DNA from: Pseudoxanthomonas sp. X-1
GTDB taxonomy: Bacteria > Pseudomonadota > Gammaproteobacteria > Xanthomonadales > Xanthomonadaceae
DNA length: 64,000 nt
Direction of reading: 5' to 3'
Assembly (NCBI RefSeq): GCF_020042665.1
Contig: NZ_CP083376.1
Span: forward strand, 4,453,038-4,517,037
In this document: one piece after another, positions 45,297 through 55,014 of the stretch
Numbering within the stretch: position 1 is the stretch's first letter
Layout: every line of letters starts with the position of its first letter
The notes under the pieces: generated by a model
Database searches by the model: none
What the model was told of the DNA's origin: nothing
Seen by the model: only the letters and a program-made list of their open reading frames with translations
Program-made: the position numbers and the translations under genes

Positions 45297-48200
45297 ATGC
45301 CCGCGCCGCCGCCCGCCGACTTCCGGCTCTATCCCTCCAATGCCCTGGACCTGCTGGCGCAGCTGCTGGCGGCCGAGCTGCGCACGCCCGTGCCCGGCCA
45401 GTCGATCCTCACGCCCGAGGTGATCCTGATCCCGCAGGTGGCGATGCGACGCTGGCTGCAGGCCACGCTGGCGGCCGAACATGGCGTGGCGGCCAACCTG
45501 GAGTTCCTCACCCCGGGCGAATTCGTCGCCCGCGCGCTGGCGGCCAATCCCGCGCCCGGGCAGGCCGCGGATGCGGCCCGCGACGAACTCGACGCGGCCA
45601 CGCTGCACTGGCGCCTGTATGCGGCGCTGACCGACCCGACGCTGCTGACCAATCCGGCGCTGGCGCAGCTGGCCGGCTATCTGCGCGGCGACGACGCGCT
45701 CAAGCCGTGGGCGCTGGCCGGCGAACTGGCCGGCGTGTTCGAGAAGTACCAGGCCTGGCGCCGCGACTGGCTGCTGCGCTGGGAAGCCGGCGCCGATCCG
45801 CGCGATCCGCAGGCGCTGCTGTGGCGCCACGTCGCCGCCGGCACCACGCACCGCGCGCGGCGCATCCAGGAGTACCTGGACCGGTTCGAAACCGGCGCGC
45901 TGCCGCAGGGCCTGCCGCGGCGCGTGTTCGCCTTTGCCACGCTCAATGTCTCGCCCGACGTGCTGCGCGTGCTGGCCACGCAGGCGCGCGTGGGCACGCT
46001 GCACTTCTACTTGCCCACGCCCGCGCAGGGCTACTGGGGCGATCTGCAGGCGCTGGGTCCGCGCGCGCGCGCGGCGGCTTCGGCCGATGCGGACCTGTTC
46101 GAGGGCACCGCCGGCGACAACCGCCTGCTGCAGGCCTGGGGCGCGGCCGGGCGCGACTTCATGGCGATGCTGGGCAGCTACGAGGTGGTGCACCCGAGCG
46201 CGGAGATCGAGGTCTACGCCGACCCGCTCGACACCGGCCAGCGCACCCTGGCCGAGGGTGGCCTGGGCGATACCTTGCTGCGCCGGCTGCAGCACGACCT
46301 GCTGCGCCGCGCCGCGCCGCCCGAGCCCGCACCGCTCACCAAGCTGGACCCGACCGACCCCAGCCTGCAGGTGCACGCCTGCCACACCCGCCTGCGCGAG
46401 CTGCAGGTGCTGCACGACCAGCTGCGCGGCCTGCTGGAAGACAAGCGCTTCGACCCGCCGCTGCAGCCGCGCCAGATCGCGGTGCTGGCGCCGGACATCG
46501 ATCCCTATCTGCCATATCTGGAAGCCGTGTTCGGCGGCGACACGGCCGGCGCGCGCATTCCCTACGCGCTGGCCGACACCAGCCCGCTGGCCGGCGAGCC
46601 GCTGGCCGAGGTGTTCGTGCGCCTGCTGGACCTGCCGGTCTCGCGCTTCGGCCTGCACGAGATCCTGGACCTGCTCGCCAGCCCGCCGCTGGCCGACGCG
46701 GCCGGGCTGGACGCGGCCGCCTTCGAACGCCTGCACGGCTGGCTGGCCGCCGCCGGCGCGCGCTGGGGCGTGGACGCGGCGCACCGCGCGCGCCACGGCG
46801 CGCCGGCCGACGACGCCTACACCTGGGCCTTCGCGCTGGACCGGCTGCTGCTGGGCCACGCCAGCGGCAGCAGCGACGAGATCGCCGGCGTCGCGCCCTA
46901 TCCGGCGCTGGAGGGCGGCGCGCTGGATGCGCTCGATGCGCTGCTGCGCCTGCTGCGGGTGCTGGCCCGCACCCAGCGCAGCCTGGACGAGGCGCTCTCG
47001 CCCACCCAGTGGCGCGAGCGCCTGCTCGCCCTGCTCGACGCCCTGCTGCCGCAGCCGCCGTCCGCGGCGAACACCCAGCGCGCGCTGGACCGCCTGCGCA
47101 CGCTGATCGACGCCTTCGCCCAGGACGCCGCGCGCGCCGGCTTCGCCGCCGCCGTGCCGGCCGAGGTGGTGCGCGCGCATTTCGCCGCGGTGCTGGGCCA
47201 GGCCGACACGCGCGCGCCGCTGCTGACCGGCGGCGTCAGCATCGGGCGCATGGTGCCGATGCGGCTGCTGCCGTTCCGCGTGATCTGCCTGTTGGGGATG
47301 AACGATGGCGAGTTCCCGCGCCGCGACCCGGCCGCCGGCCTCAACCGCCTCACCGCCGAACTGGGCAGCGAGCGTCGCCGTCACGGCGACCGCTCCACGC
47401 GCGAGGACGACCGCTTCCTGTTCCTGCAGCTGTTCGCCGCCGCGCAGGACGTGTTCTACGTCAGCTACCTGGGCGCCGATGCGCGCGATGGCAGCGTGCG
47501 CGAGCCCTCGGCGCTGGTCAGCGAGCTGATCGCCGAGGCCGCGCGCTACCACGCCGATCCGGTCGCGGCGGCCAAGGGGCTGACGGTGCGCCACGCGCTG
47601 CAGCCGTTCGCGCCGACCGCGTTCGGCGCGAACGGCGATCCGCGGCGCTTCAGCTATCGCACCCAGTGGCAGCCGGCCTCGGCCCGCATCGGCGGCGCGC
47701 GCACCGCGCTTGCGCCCTGGTACCAGGCGGGGCTGCCCGCGTCGGGCGGCGAGCCGGACAGCGTGCTGCCGCTCGAAGCGCTGCGCCGCTTCCTCACCGC
47801 GCCGGCCGAGCAGTTCCTGCGCCAGCGCCTGGGCCTGCGCCTGGCCGAGGACCACGACGTCGGCCAGGACGTCGAGCCGCTGCTCGCGCCCGCCGCCGGG
47901 CTGGAGAAGGCGCTGTTGCAGCAGCAGGTGTTCGACGCGCTGCTCGAAGGCAGGGAGGAGGGCCTGTACGAGACGCTGCGCGCGCGCGCGCTGCTGCCGT
48001 CCGGGCCGCTGGGGCGCCAGCAGCTGACGGCACTGGTCGCACGGCTGCAGCCGTATGCCGAGGCCTTCATCGCCTGGCGCGGTGCGGCGCCGCGCGGCAG
48101 CGTGCGCGTGGAGGTCGAGCTCGATGCGCTGCGCCTGCAAGGCCGCCTCGAGGGCGTCTACGAACACGGCCTGGCCCATGTGCGACTGGGCGCGATGAAC

Positions 48201-48701
48201 GGACCGGCCGCGATCCGCCAGGGGCTGGACTGGCTGCTCGCCAGTGCGGCCGGGCTGGCGCTGCCGCTGGTGCGCTTCTTCGATCCGGGCAATCGCGACC
48301 TGCCCGGCGTAGGGCCGTTCGTGCGGGCACCGCTCGCCCCGGACCAGGCCCGCGCCGCCCTGCAGCGCCTGCTCGAGGTACGCGCGCGTGGCCTGCAGGC
48401 GCCGCTGCCGTTCGGCCCGTACAGCGGCTGGGAGTACTTCAACGCCGAGGATGCCGACAAGGCGCTGAAGGCGGCCGCCGCCCGCTGGCGCGGCAGCGAG
48501 CGCTCCTGGGGCGAAGGCAACGGCGAGGCCTACCAGCTCGCCCTGCGCGGTCGCGACCCGTTCACCGATCCGGCCCTGCTGCGCGACTTTGCGCAGACCA
48601 GCTTCGACATCTTCGGCGCGGTCGAACACGGCACCCTGCACGCCGGCTTCGACGAAACGCACGCCTTCGCCGCAGAAGCGGAAAGCGAGGGCGAACCATG
48701 A
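45297..48701 (+). CDS. recC: Exodeoxyribonuclease V subunit RecC
   Basis: 1134 residues, close to the usual length (about 1120). N-terminal FRLYPSNALDLLAQLLAAEL and LIPQVAMRRWLQ, middle IPYALADTSPL, and LPFRVICLLGMNDGEFPRRD with RSTREDDRFLFLQLFAAAQD are RecC blocks. RecC is an inactivated helicase/nuclease that splits the duplex and recognises Chi. It starts the recC-recB-recD row, with 178 bases to recB. Confidence 0.95.
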   Translation: MPAPPPADFRLYPSNALDLLAQLLAAELRTPVPGQSILTPEVILIPQVAMRRWLQATLAAEHGVAANLEFLTPGEFVARALAANPAPGQAADAARDELDAATLHWRLYAALTDPTLLTNPALAQLAGYLRGDDALKPWALAGELAGVFEKYQAWRRDWLLRWEAGADPRDPQALLWRHVAAGTTHRARRIQEYLDRFETGALPQGLPRRVFAFATLNVSPDVLRVLATQARVGTLHFYLPTPAQGYWGDLQALGPRARAAASADADLFEGTAGDNRLLQAWGAAGRDFMAMLGSYEVVHPSAEIEVYADPLDTGQRTLAEGGLGDTLLRRLQHDLLRRAAPPEPAPLTKLDPTDPSLQVHACHTRLRELQVLHDQLRGLLEDKRFDPPLQPRQIAVLAPDIDPYLPYLEAVFGGDTAGARIPYALADTSPLAGEPLAEVFVRLLDLPVSRFGLHEILDLLASPPLADAAGLDAAAFERLHGWLAAAGARWGVDAAHRARHGAPADDAYTWAFALDRLLLGHASGSSDEIAGVAPYPALEGGALDALDALLRLLRVLARTQRSLDEALSPTQWRERLLALLDALLPQPPSAANTQRALDRLRTLIDAFAQDAARAGFAAAVPAEVVRAHFAAVLGQADTRAPLLTGGVSIGRMVPMRLLPFRVICLLGMNDGEFPRRDPAAGLNRLTAELGSERRRHGDRSTREDDRFLFLQLFAAAQDVFYVSYLGADARDGSVREPSALVSELIAEAARYHADPVAAAKGLTVRHALQPFAPTAFGANGDPRRFSYRTQWQPASARIGGARTALAPWYQAGLPASGGEPDSVLPLEALRRFLTAPAEQFLRQRLGLRLAEDHDVGQDVEPLLAPAAGLEKALLQQQVFDALLEGREEGLYETLRARALLPSGPLGRQQLTALVARLQPYAEAFIAWRGAAPRGSVRVEVELDALRLQGRLEGVYEHGLAHVRLGAMNGPAAIRQGLDWLLASAAGLALPLVRFFDPGNRDLPGVGPFVRAPLAPDQARAALQRLLEVRARGLQAPLPFGPYSGWEYFNAEDADKALKAAAARWRGSERSWGEGNGEAYQLALRGRDPFTDPALLRDFAQTSFDIFGAVEHGTLHAGFDETHAFAAEAESEGEP

Positions 48702-48879
48702 CGGGGCAGGGCGGCTCACGCGGGCACTGCCTGCAGCATGGGCGCGGCGGCCAAGGCGGCGTCAGTGGACGCGGCCTGCCCAATGGACGCTGGCCGCTGC
48801 ACCTCGATGTGTTCGCGAGCCGCTCGGCAATGCAGCCGCCCTCCGCATGCGTCCGCCGCACAGCGCACCAAGCCCGCGC

Positions 48880-51800
48880 ATGACCCCGCCCTCCGACCCC
48901 TTCCTCCATCTTCCCCTCACCGGCACGCGCCTGATCGAGGCCAGCGCCGGCACCGGCAAGACCTTCACCCTGGCCACGCTGGTCACGCGGCTGGTGGTCG
49001 AGCGGCGCCTGCGCATCGGCCAGATCCTGGCGGTGACCTTCACCGACGCCGCCACGCAGGAACTGCGCAAGCGCATCCGCGAGCGCCTGGCCCTGGCCGC
49101 CTCCCTGGTCCCCGACCCGGTGGGGGCCGCCATGGCGGCGAGTGGCTCCACCGACCAACCCGCCGACTCGTCCGATCCCCAACCGGGGCAGGGCGGCGCA
49201 GACGCAGTAACCGGGGAAAGCCCCTCGCCGCCATGGCGGCTCCCACACGGGCAACAGGACGCAGCACCAAACGCAGCCGAAGCGCCCGATATCGCCCTCA
49301 GCCGCGCCATCATCGCCGCGCACCTGCAGACCGGCGCCGAGACGCCCGCGCAGCTGCGCCGCCGCCTGCGCCAGGCCGCCGACGAGATCGACCTGGCCGC
49401 CATCTTCACCATCCACGGCTTCTGCGCGCGCGTGCTGCGTGAGCATGCGCTGGAAAGCGACCAGACCTTCGCCGCGCCCGAGCTGCTGGCCAACGACCGC
49501 GCGCTGCGCGACGAGTTGGCCGCCGACCTGTGGCGCACCACCGCCGCCGACGCGACGCAGGCGCCGCTGCTGATGACGCTGTGGCCCGCCGGCCCCGAGG
49601 CCCTGGCGCGCGATCTGGACGCCTTGATCCGCCAGCCCGTGCTGCTGCCGCCGCTGCCCGCGCAGGCCGACGACCCCGCGCGCAGCGCAGCCGAACTGCA
49701 CCGCGCCTCGCAGGCGCTGGCCGACGCCTTCGCCACCCATGGCGATGCCTTGCGCGCCGCGCTGCTGGAGGCCGTCGAAACCAAGATCCTCAACGGCCAG
49801 AGCTACAAGGCCGCCTGGATCCACGAGCTCTGGGACGACCTGGCCCAGCGCTGCGCGCGCGGCGACTGGGCCACCCCGCCGCACCCCAAGCTGGCGCTGC
49901 TGGCGCCCGAGGCGCTGGAGACCAAAACGAACAAGGGCAAGGCCGCATCCACGCCGACCTCGCCGCTGTGCGCGCTGATCCCGCCGTACCTGGCCGCGCT
50001 CGCCGAGCTCGCCGATGCGCAGGAACGCGCCAGCGTGCGCCTGCTCCACACCCTGCGCGACACCGCCCGCACGCGCCTGGCCCAGCGCAAGCGCCAGCTG
50101 CGCGTGCAGACCTACGACGACCTGATCGACGGCGTGGCCGACGCATTGGCCGGGCCGCACGGCGCCGCGCTCGCCCAGCGCCTGCGCGCGCAGTATGCGG
50201 TGGCGCTGGTGGACGAATTCCAGGACACCGACGCGCGCCAATGGGCGATCTTCGACACGGTGTTCGGCGAAGGCGCGGGCGAGGGCGCGGACGGCCGCTT
50301 CCTCGCCCTGATCGGCGACCCCAAGCAGGCCATCTATGGCTTCCGCGGCGGCGATGTGCAGACCTATCTGCGCGCCGCGGCCACGGCGCAGGCCGCGCCG
50401 CCGCTGGCGCGCAACTTCCGCTCGCGCCCGGCCGTGCTGCGCGCCATCCAGGCGCTGTACGCGCAGGCCGGCGCGCAGGCCTTCCTCGACGAGAACATCG
50501 CCTTCCACCCGGTGCTGCCCGGCACCCAGCGCCACGATGCCGACTACCGGCGCGCCGGTCGCGACGCGCCCGCGCTGACGCTGTGGCAGGCGCCGCCGCC
50601 GCCCAGCGACGAGGCCGGCAAGCAGAAGCCTTACAGCGCGCAGCGCTCGCGCGAGCTGGCCGCCCAGGCCTGCGTCGCGGCCATCCACGCGGTGCTGAGC
50701 GAGGCCCGCGCCGGCAGCGCCACGCTCAACGGCGCGCCCGTGCAGCCCGGCGACATCGCCGTGCTGGTGCGCACGCACCGCGAGGCCACCCGTATCCAGC
50801 AGGCGCTGGCCGCGGTGGGCATCCCGGCGGTGGCGGCAGGCAAGCAGAGCCTGTTCGCCACACCTGAGGCGCGCGACCTGCTGACCCTGCTGCTGGCGCT
50901 GCTGCACACCGCCGACGACGGCCGCCTGCGCGCGGCGCTGGCCACCGTGCTGCTGGGCGTGGACGCGGCCGGCATCGCCGCGCTGGAAGAGGACGGCGCC
51001 GCGCTCGGCGCCTGGCAGCAGCGCGCCGTGGCCTGGCGCGAACGCTGGCAGCGCGGCGGCCCGCTGGCCCTGGTCTCGGACCTGTGCGCCGACAACGCCG
51101 AGCGCCTGCTGGGCCTGTTCGATGGCGAACGCCGCCTCACCAACTACCTGCAGCTGGGCGAACTGCTGCAGCAGGCCAACGCGCGCGCGCTGGGCCTGGC
51201 CGGGCTGGTGGACTGGCTGGCCCAGCGCATCGCCCAGGCCGACCCGGACGACGAGACCCAGCTGCTGCGGCTGGAATCGGACGCGCGCCGCGTGCAGATC
51301 GTCACCCTGCACAAGTCCAAGGGCCTGGAATACCCGCTGGTGTTCCTGCCCTTCGCCGGCATCGGCGGCAAGCCGCCCGACCCGGGCCGTGCGTGCGTGG
51401 TGGCCGACGAAGACGGCACGCGTGCGCTGCACTGGAGACTGCAGGTCGAGACCTCCGGCTGGGCCACGGCCAGGCAGCGCTGGGTCGACGCCCAGCGCGC
51501 CGAGGACGCGCGCCTGCTCTATGTCGGCCTGACCCGCGCCGAGCACGCGCTGTGGATCGCCACCGGCGCCTTCTACGAGCACCGCAGGACCCCGCTGTGG
51601 CCGATGCTCGACGGCCTGCCCGAGCTTGCCGACATCGTCCGCGACGACGCCCAGCCCGCCGCGCTGCCGTGGCTGCCGCCGCCGCATGCCGGCGACACGC
51701 CGCCCGCCCGACAGGCCACGCGCCACCTCGCGCCGGACTGGTGGGTCTACAGCTTCACCCAGCTGGCCAACGCCGAAGGCGGCAGCGTCGACACCTCCAC

Positions 51801-52638
51801 GCGCGCCACCGTGGCCACCGCCGGCGGCCGCGACGAACCCGAGGCCGACCCCGCGCCGGACGCGACCCAGCCGGCCGAGGCCTTCGATGCGCGCTTCTCC
51901 GGCAACCGTTTCGGCGTGGTGCTGCACGCGGCGCTGGAGGAGGCCGACTTCGGCGCCTGGCGCGACTGGCAGGCCGGCGACCCCGCGCCGGCCGACGAGC
52001 GCAGCACGATCGAGACCGCGCTCAAGGCCGGCGGCTACCCGCTCGACGCCCTCGACGACGGCGTGGCCGCGCTGACCGACCTGATCGGCCAGACGCTGAC
52101 CGTCGCCCTGCCCGAAGGCCTGCGCCTGTGCGAGCTGCCGCCCGAGGCGCGCCGCGCCGAGATCGAATTCCAGTTCGCCCTGCAGCCCACCCAGGTGGAC
52201 GCGCTGCTGCAGCTGCTGCACGCCCATGGCGTGATCCGCGAGCGCCACAGCTTCGGCCTGCGCCGCGTGCTGGAGGGCCTGATGACCGGCCTGATCGATC
52301 TCACCTACACCCACGCCGGGCGCTGGTACGTGCTGGACTACAAGTCCAACCGCCTGCCCCAGTACGACGCCGCGGCCATGGCCCAGGCGATGGCGCACAG
52401 CGAGTACGACCTGCAGGCGCTGATCTACACCCTGGCCCTGCACCGCTGGCTGCGCTTCCGCCTGGGCGCGGCCTACGACTACGCCCGCGACTTCGGCGGC
52501 CTGCGCTACCTGTTCTGCCGCGGCCTGGACGCCACCCGCGCCGATTCCCCCGGCGTCCACGCCCAGCGCTTCGCCCCGGAACTGATCCACGCCCTGGACG
52601 CCCTGTTTGCCGGCAACGCCACCGAGGCCGCGGCATGA
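48880..52638 (+). CDS. recB: Exodeoxyribonuclease V subunit RecB
   Basis: 1252 residues. Walker A IEASAGTGKTFT (Lys27), TIHGFCARVL, Walker B VDEFQDTDARQW, HKSKGLEYPLVFLP, and C-terminal nuclease residues Asp1140 (GLIDLT), Asp1153 and Lys1155 (LDYKSN). RecB is the 3'-5' helicase and nuclease of RecBCD. ATG 48880 (MTPPSDPFLHLP) fits family starts; an ATG at 48847 is also in frame. Residues about 81-122 are a translated palindromic repeat between Walker A and the FTIHGFC motif, not expected from the family. Confidence 0.95.
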   Translation: MTPPSDPFLHLPLTGTRLIEASAGTGKTFTLATLVTRLVVERRLRIGQILAVTFTDAATQELRKRIRERLALAASLVPDPVGAAMAASGSTDQPADSSDPQPGQGGADAVTGESPSPPWRLPHGQQDAAPNAAEAPDIALSRAIIAAHLQTGAETPAQLRRRLRQAADEIDLAAIFTIHGFCARVLREHALESDQTFAAPELLANDRALRDELAADLWRTTAADATQAPLLMTLWPAGPEALARDLDALIRQPVLLPPLPAQADDPARSAAELHRASQALADAFATHGDALRAALLEAVETKILNGQSYKAAWIHELWDDLAQRCARGDWATPPHPKLALLAPEALETKTNKGKAASTPTSPLCALIPPYLAALAELADAQERASVRLLHTLRDTARTRLAQRKRQLRVQTYDDLIDGVADALAGPHGAALAQRLRAQYAVALVDEFQDTDARQWAIFDTVFGEGAGEGADGRFLALIGDPKQAIYGFRGGDVQTYLRAAATAQAAPPLARNFRSRPAVLRAIQALYAQAGAQAFLDENIAFHPVLPGTQRHDADYRRAGRDAPALTLWQAPPPPSDEAGKQKPYSAQRSRELAAQACVAAIHAVLSEARAGSATLNGAPVQPGDIAVLVRTHREATRIQQALAAVGIPAVAAGKQSLFATPEARDLLTLLLALLHTADDGRLRAALATVLLGVDAAGIAALEEDGAALGAWQQRAVAWRERWQRGGPLALVSDLCADNAERLLGLFDGERRLTNYLQLGELLQQANARALGLAGLVDWLAQRIAQADPDDETQLLRLESDARRVQIVTLHKSKGLEYPLVFLPFAGIGGKPPDPGRACVVADEDGTRALHWRLQVETSGWATARQRWVDAQRAEDARLLYVGLTRAEHALWIATGAFYEHRRTPLWPMLDGLPELADIVRDDAQPAALPWLPPPHAGDTPPARQATRHLAPDWWVYSFTQLANAEGGSVDTSTRATVATAGGRDEPEADPAPDATQPAEAFDARFSGNRFGVVLHAALEEADFGAWRDWQAGDPAPADERSTIETALKAGGYPLDALDDGVAALTDLIGQTLTVALPEGLRLCELPPEARRAEIEFQFALQPTQVDALLQLLHAHGVIRERHSFGLRRVLEGLMTGLIDLTYTHAGRWYVLDYKSNRLPQYDAAAMAQAMAHSEYDLQALIYTLALHRWLRFRLGAAYDYARDFGGLRYLFCRGLDATRADSPGVHAQRFAPELIHALDALFAGNATEAAA
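49121..49245. repeat. Palindromic repeat, copy 3 of 3, inside recB and in frame
   Basis: Arms TGGGGGCCGCCATGGCGGCG (from 49121) and CGCCGCCATGGCGGCTCCCA (to 49245) match copies 1 and 2, with 21 of 22 bases paired across the full arms. The core has ACCGGGGAAAGCCCC. The spacer is longer than in the intergenic copies (whole element 125 bp). It translates as a Gly/Ala/Pro/Ser/Asp-rich stretch with no stop. Confidence 0.8.
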
Positions 52639-52939
52639 GCGCTCACTCACACGCTTCGGTTCACCCGCACGCGCACCTCACTGCTCGCTATCCACGGCGC
52701 GCGCCATCTTCTGCCCCCTCTCCCCCGCTCGCGGGGGAGAGCTCGAAATCGCGGCTAGCGATTGAGGGGGTGAGGGGGCGCCTCCGAAGTCACAAACAGA
52801 ACGCGCGCAACACCCACTCCGAAGAAGGAACGCTGCCGCTCCGCTGCGCTCAACAGAACACGCGCTTCCTTTCCACCCCCACCCGCGACCCCAAGCACGC
52901 TCGCAATCACGGTGCCGAAGCACCAAGCGAGCGCACACC
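52639..52939. repeat. recB-recD spacer with a perfect hairpin
   Basis: 301 bases without a credible gene. An 11-bp perfect stem CTCTCCCCCGC/GCGGGGGAGAG (52718-52741) with a 2-base loop is followed by GAGGGGGTGAGGGGG-like sequence, a common interspersed element in xanthomonads. It separates recD from recB, which often overlap in other bacteria. Confidence 0.55.
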
Positions 52940-54997
52940 ATGAGCTCCACCCTCTCCCTCCTCACCGCCCTCCACACCCAAGGCCACCTGCGCACGCTCG
53001 ACCACGCCTTCGCGCAGAGCCTGCGTCGCCTGCGCCCCGACACACCGGACGCCGTGCTGGCCGCCGCCGCCCTGGCCTCGCTGGCCGTGGCCAACGGCCA
53101 CGCCGGCTTCGACCCCGCGCGCCCGCGCCTGCTGATCGACGCCGGCCCCGCCGCCAGCGCCGACCCGCCGCTGCCCTGGCCCGATCCAACCGACTGGATC
53201 GAACAGCTGCGCGCCTCGTCCTGGATCGCGCAGCCCGAGGATCCGCTCGCCACCTCGGCCACCGACGCACCGCTGGTGTTCGAACACACCGGCGAGGGCA
53301 CCGGCCTGCTCTACCTGCGCCGCTACCGCGAGTACGAAGCGCGCCTGGCCGCCGGCCTGCGCCGCATCGCCGCGCAGCCACCGCTCACCGACGATCCCGG
53401 CCGCGTGCGCGAGGTGTTCGCCGCGCTGTTCCCGCACGCCGCCCAGGGCGAGGACCGCCAGGCCCGCGCCGCCGCGCTGGCCCTGCGCCGCGCCCTGCTG
53501 CTGGTCACCGGCGGCCCCGGCACCGGCAAGACCACCACCATCGCCCGCCTGCTGGTGCTGCGCATCGCCCTGGCCGCCGCCTCGGGCGCGCCGCCGCCGC
53601 GCATCGCCCTGGCCGCGCCCACCGGCCGCGCCGCCGAGCGCATGGCCGAAAGCCTGCGCCGCGCCGTGGCCGCGATGCTGACCGCCGGCATCGACCCGGG
53701 CCTGTGCGCCGCGCTGCCCGACACCGCCAGCACGCTGCACCGCCTGCTCGGCGTCATCCCCGACAGCCCCGCGTTCCGCCACACGCCCGACAACCCGCTG
53801 CCGCTGGACGTGCTGGTGGTGGACGAGGCCTCCATGGTCGACCTGCCGCTGATGTGCAAGCTGGTCGAAGCGGTGGCCGACGGCACCCAGCTCATCGCGC
53901 TGGGCGATGCCGACCAGCTGCCCTCGGTCGAGGCCGGCGACGTGCTGGCCGCCATCCTCGCCGCCGCCGGCCCGGGCGACGCCCTGCGCGAGGACGACGC
54001 GCGCGCGCTGCAGCCGCTGCTCGGCCCCGGCACGCCCATCGATGCCGACGCCACCTGCTTGCGCGGTCACCGCGTGCAGCTGCGTCGCGGCTACCGCCAG
54101 GACGCGGACTTCGACCTCGCCCCGCTGGCCGAAGCCGCGCGCAGCGGCGAGGCCGACGCCGCGCTGGCCCTGCTGCGCGGCGGCGGGCTGCAGGGCGTGC
54201 ACTTCCACGAAGACGTGCTGGACCCGTTCGAGGTGCAGCGCGAGGCCCTGCTGGCGCACTGGCGCAGCCTGGCCGACGCCCCCGACCCGGCCACCGCCCT
54301 GGCCCGCGCCCAGCGCCTGCGCCTGCTCACCGCCGTGCGCGAAGGCCCGCAGGGCGCGCGCGGCCTCAACGCCCGCATTGAGGAACTGCTCTCCGGCCGA
54401 CGCACCGGCCCCACGCCGGCCTGGTTTCACGGCCGCCTGCTGCTGATCACCCAGAACAGCTACCGCCACCGCCTGTTCAACGGCGACATCGGCATCTGTT
54501 TGCGCAGCGAAGCAAGTCCCTTTATGGGGCGCAGCGAAGCAAGTCCCTTTTCGGGACGAAGCGAAGCGAGTCCTTCCTCGAGGCGCAGCGAAGCAAGCGC
54601 TCCTGCGGCACAGGACGACAGCGCCACCCTGATGGCCTGGTTCCCCGGCGACGCGCCCGGGGAAGTGCGCGCCTTCCACCCCGCCACGCTGCCCGCCCAC
54701 GACAGCGCCTTCGCCATGACCGTGCACAAGGCCCAGGGCAGCGAATTCGACGAAGTCTGGCTCCAGCTGCCCCGCAACGACAGCCGCGTCCTCTCGCGCG
54801 AATTGATCTACACCGCCATCACCCGCGCCCGCACCCGCCTGCACATCGCCGGCAGCGCCCAGGTCCTGCGCGACGCCCTGGCCCGCCACGCCGAGCGCAT
54901 GTCGGGGCTGGCGTGGCGGTTGGGGGGTCAGGAGAATGCGATGGAACCCGCGCGCGACGAGGATGCGGCCACACCGATCCAAGGCGATTTGTTCTGA
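52940..54997 (+). CDS. recD: Exodeoxyribonuclease V subunit RecD
   Basis: 685 residues. Walker A TGGPGTGKTTT (Lys197), VVDEASMVDLPLM, GDADQLPSVEAGDVL, and TVHKAQGSEFDEVW with YTAITRARTRLHIAG. RecD is the 5'-3' helicase. Residues 522-557 are a 4 x 9-residue tandem repeat (RSEASPF.G type) placed between LFNGDIGIC and LMAWFPG, in the SH3-like part of domain 2 where E. coli RecD has only a short turn. The rest is standard. Confidence 0.95.
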   Translation: MSSTLSLLTALHTQGHLRTLDHAFAQSLRRLRPDTPDAVLAAAALASLAVANGHAGFDPARPRLLIDAGPAASADPPLPWPDPTDWIEQLRASSWIAQPEDPLATSATDAPLVFEHTGEGTGLLYLRRYREYEARLAAGLRRIAAQPPLTDDPGRVREVFAALFPHAAQGEDRQARAAALALRRALLLVTGGPGTGKTTTIARLLVLRIALAAASGAPPPRIALAAPTGRAAERMAESLRRAVAAMLTAGIDPGLCAALPDTASTLHRLLGVIPDSPAFRHTPDNPLPLDVLVVDEASMVDLPLMCKLVEAVADGTQLIALGDADQLPSVEAGDVLAAILAAAGPGDALREDDARALQPLLGPGTPIDADATCLRGHRVQLRRGYRQDADFDLAPLAEAARSGEADAALALLRGGGLQGVHFHEDVLDPFEVQREALLAHWRSLADAPDPATALARAQRLRLLTAVREGPQGARGLNARIEELLSGRRTGPTPAWFHGRLLLITQNSYRHRLFNGDIGICLRSEASPFMGRSEASPFSGRSEASPSSRRSEASAPAAQDDSATLMAWFPGDAPGEVRAFHPATLPAHDSAFAMTVHKAQGSEFDEVWLQLPRNDSRVLSRELIYTAITRARTRLHIAGSAQVLRDALARHAERMSGLAWRLGGQENAMEPARDEDAATPIQGDLF
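54503..54610 (+). repeat. Four 27-bp tandem repeats inside recD, in frame
   Basis: CGCAGCGAAGCAAG or a close variant begins at 54503, 54530, 54557 and 54584, exactly every 27 bases, followed by a variable part (TCCCTTTATGGGG, TCCCTTTTCGGGA, TCCTTCCTCGAGG, CGCTCCTGCGGCA). Each copy adds nine residues: RSEASPFMG, RSEASPFSG, RSEASPSSR, RSEASAPAA. The variable parts are themselves partly self-complementary. Confidence 0.9.
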
Positions 54998-55014
54998 CGC
55001 AGACAGGAGACGCA

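Noticed and set aside
45009..52650. Very long antisense frames opposite recC and recB
   Set aside because: Same low-complexity composition; recC and recB are unambiguous on the plus strand.
54503..54610. CRISPR-like array in recD
   Set aside because: 27-base unit with no spacers of different origin; reading frame is maintained throughout.
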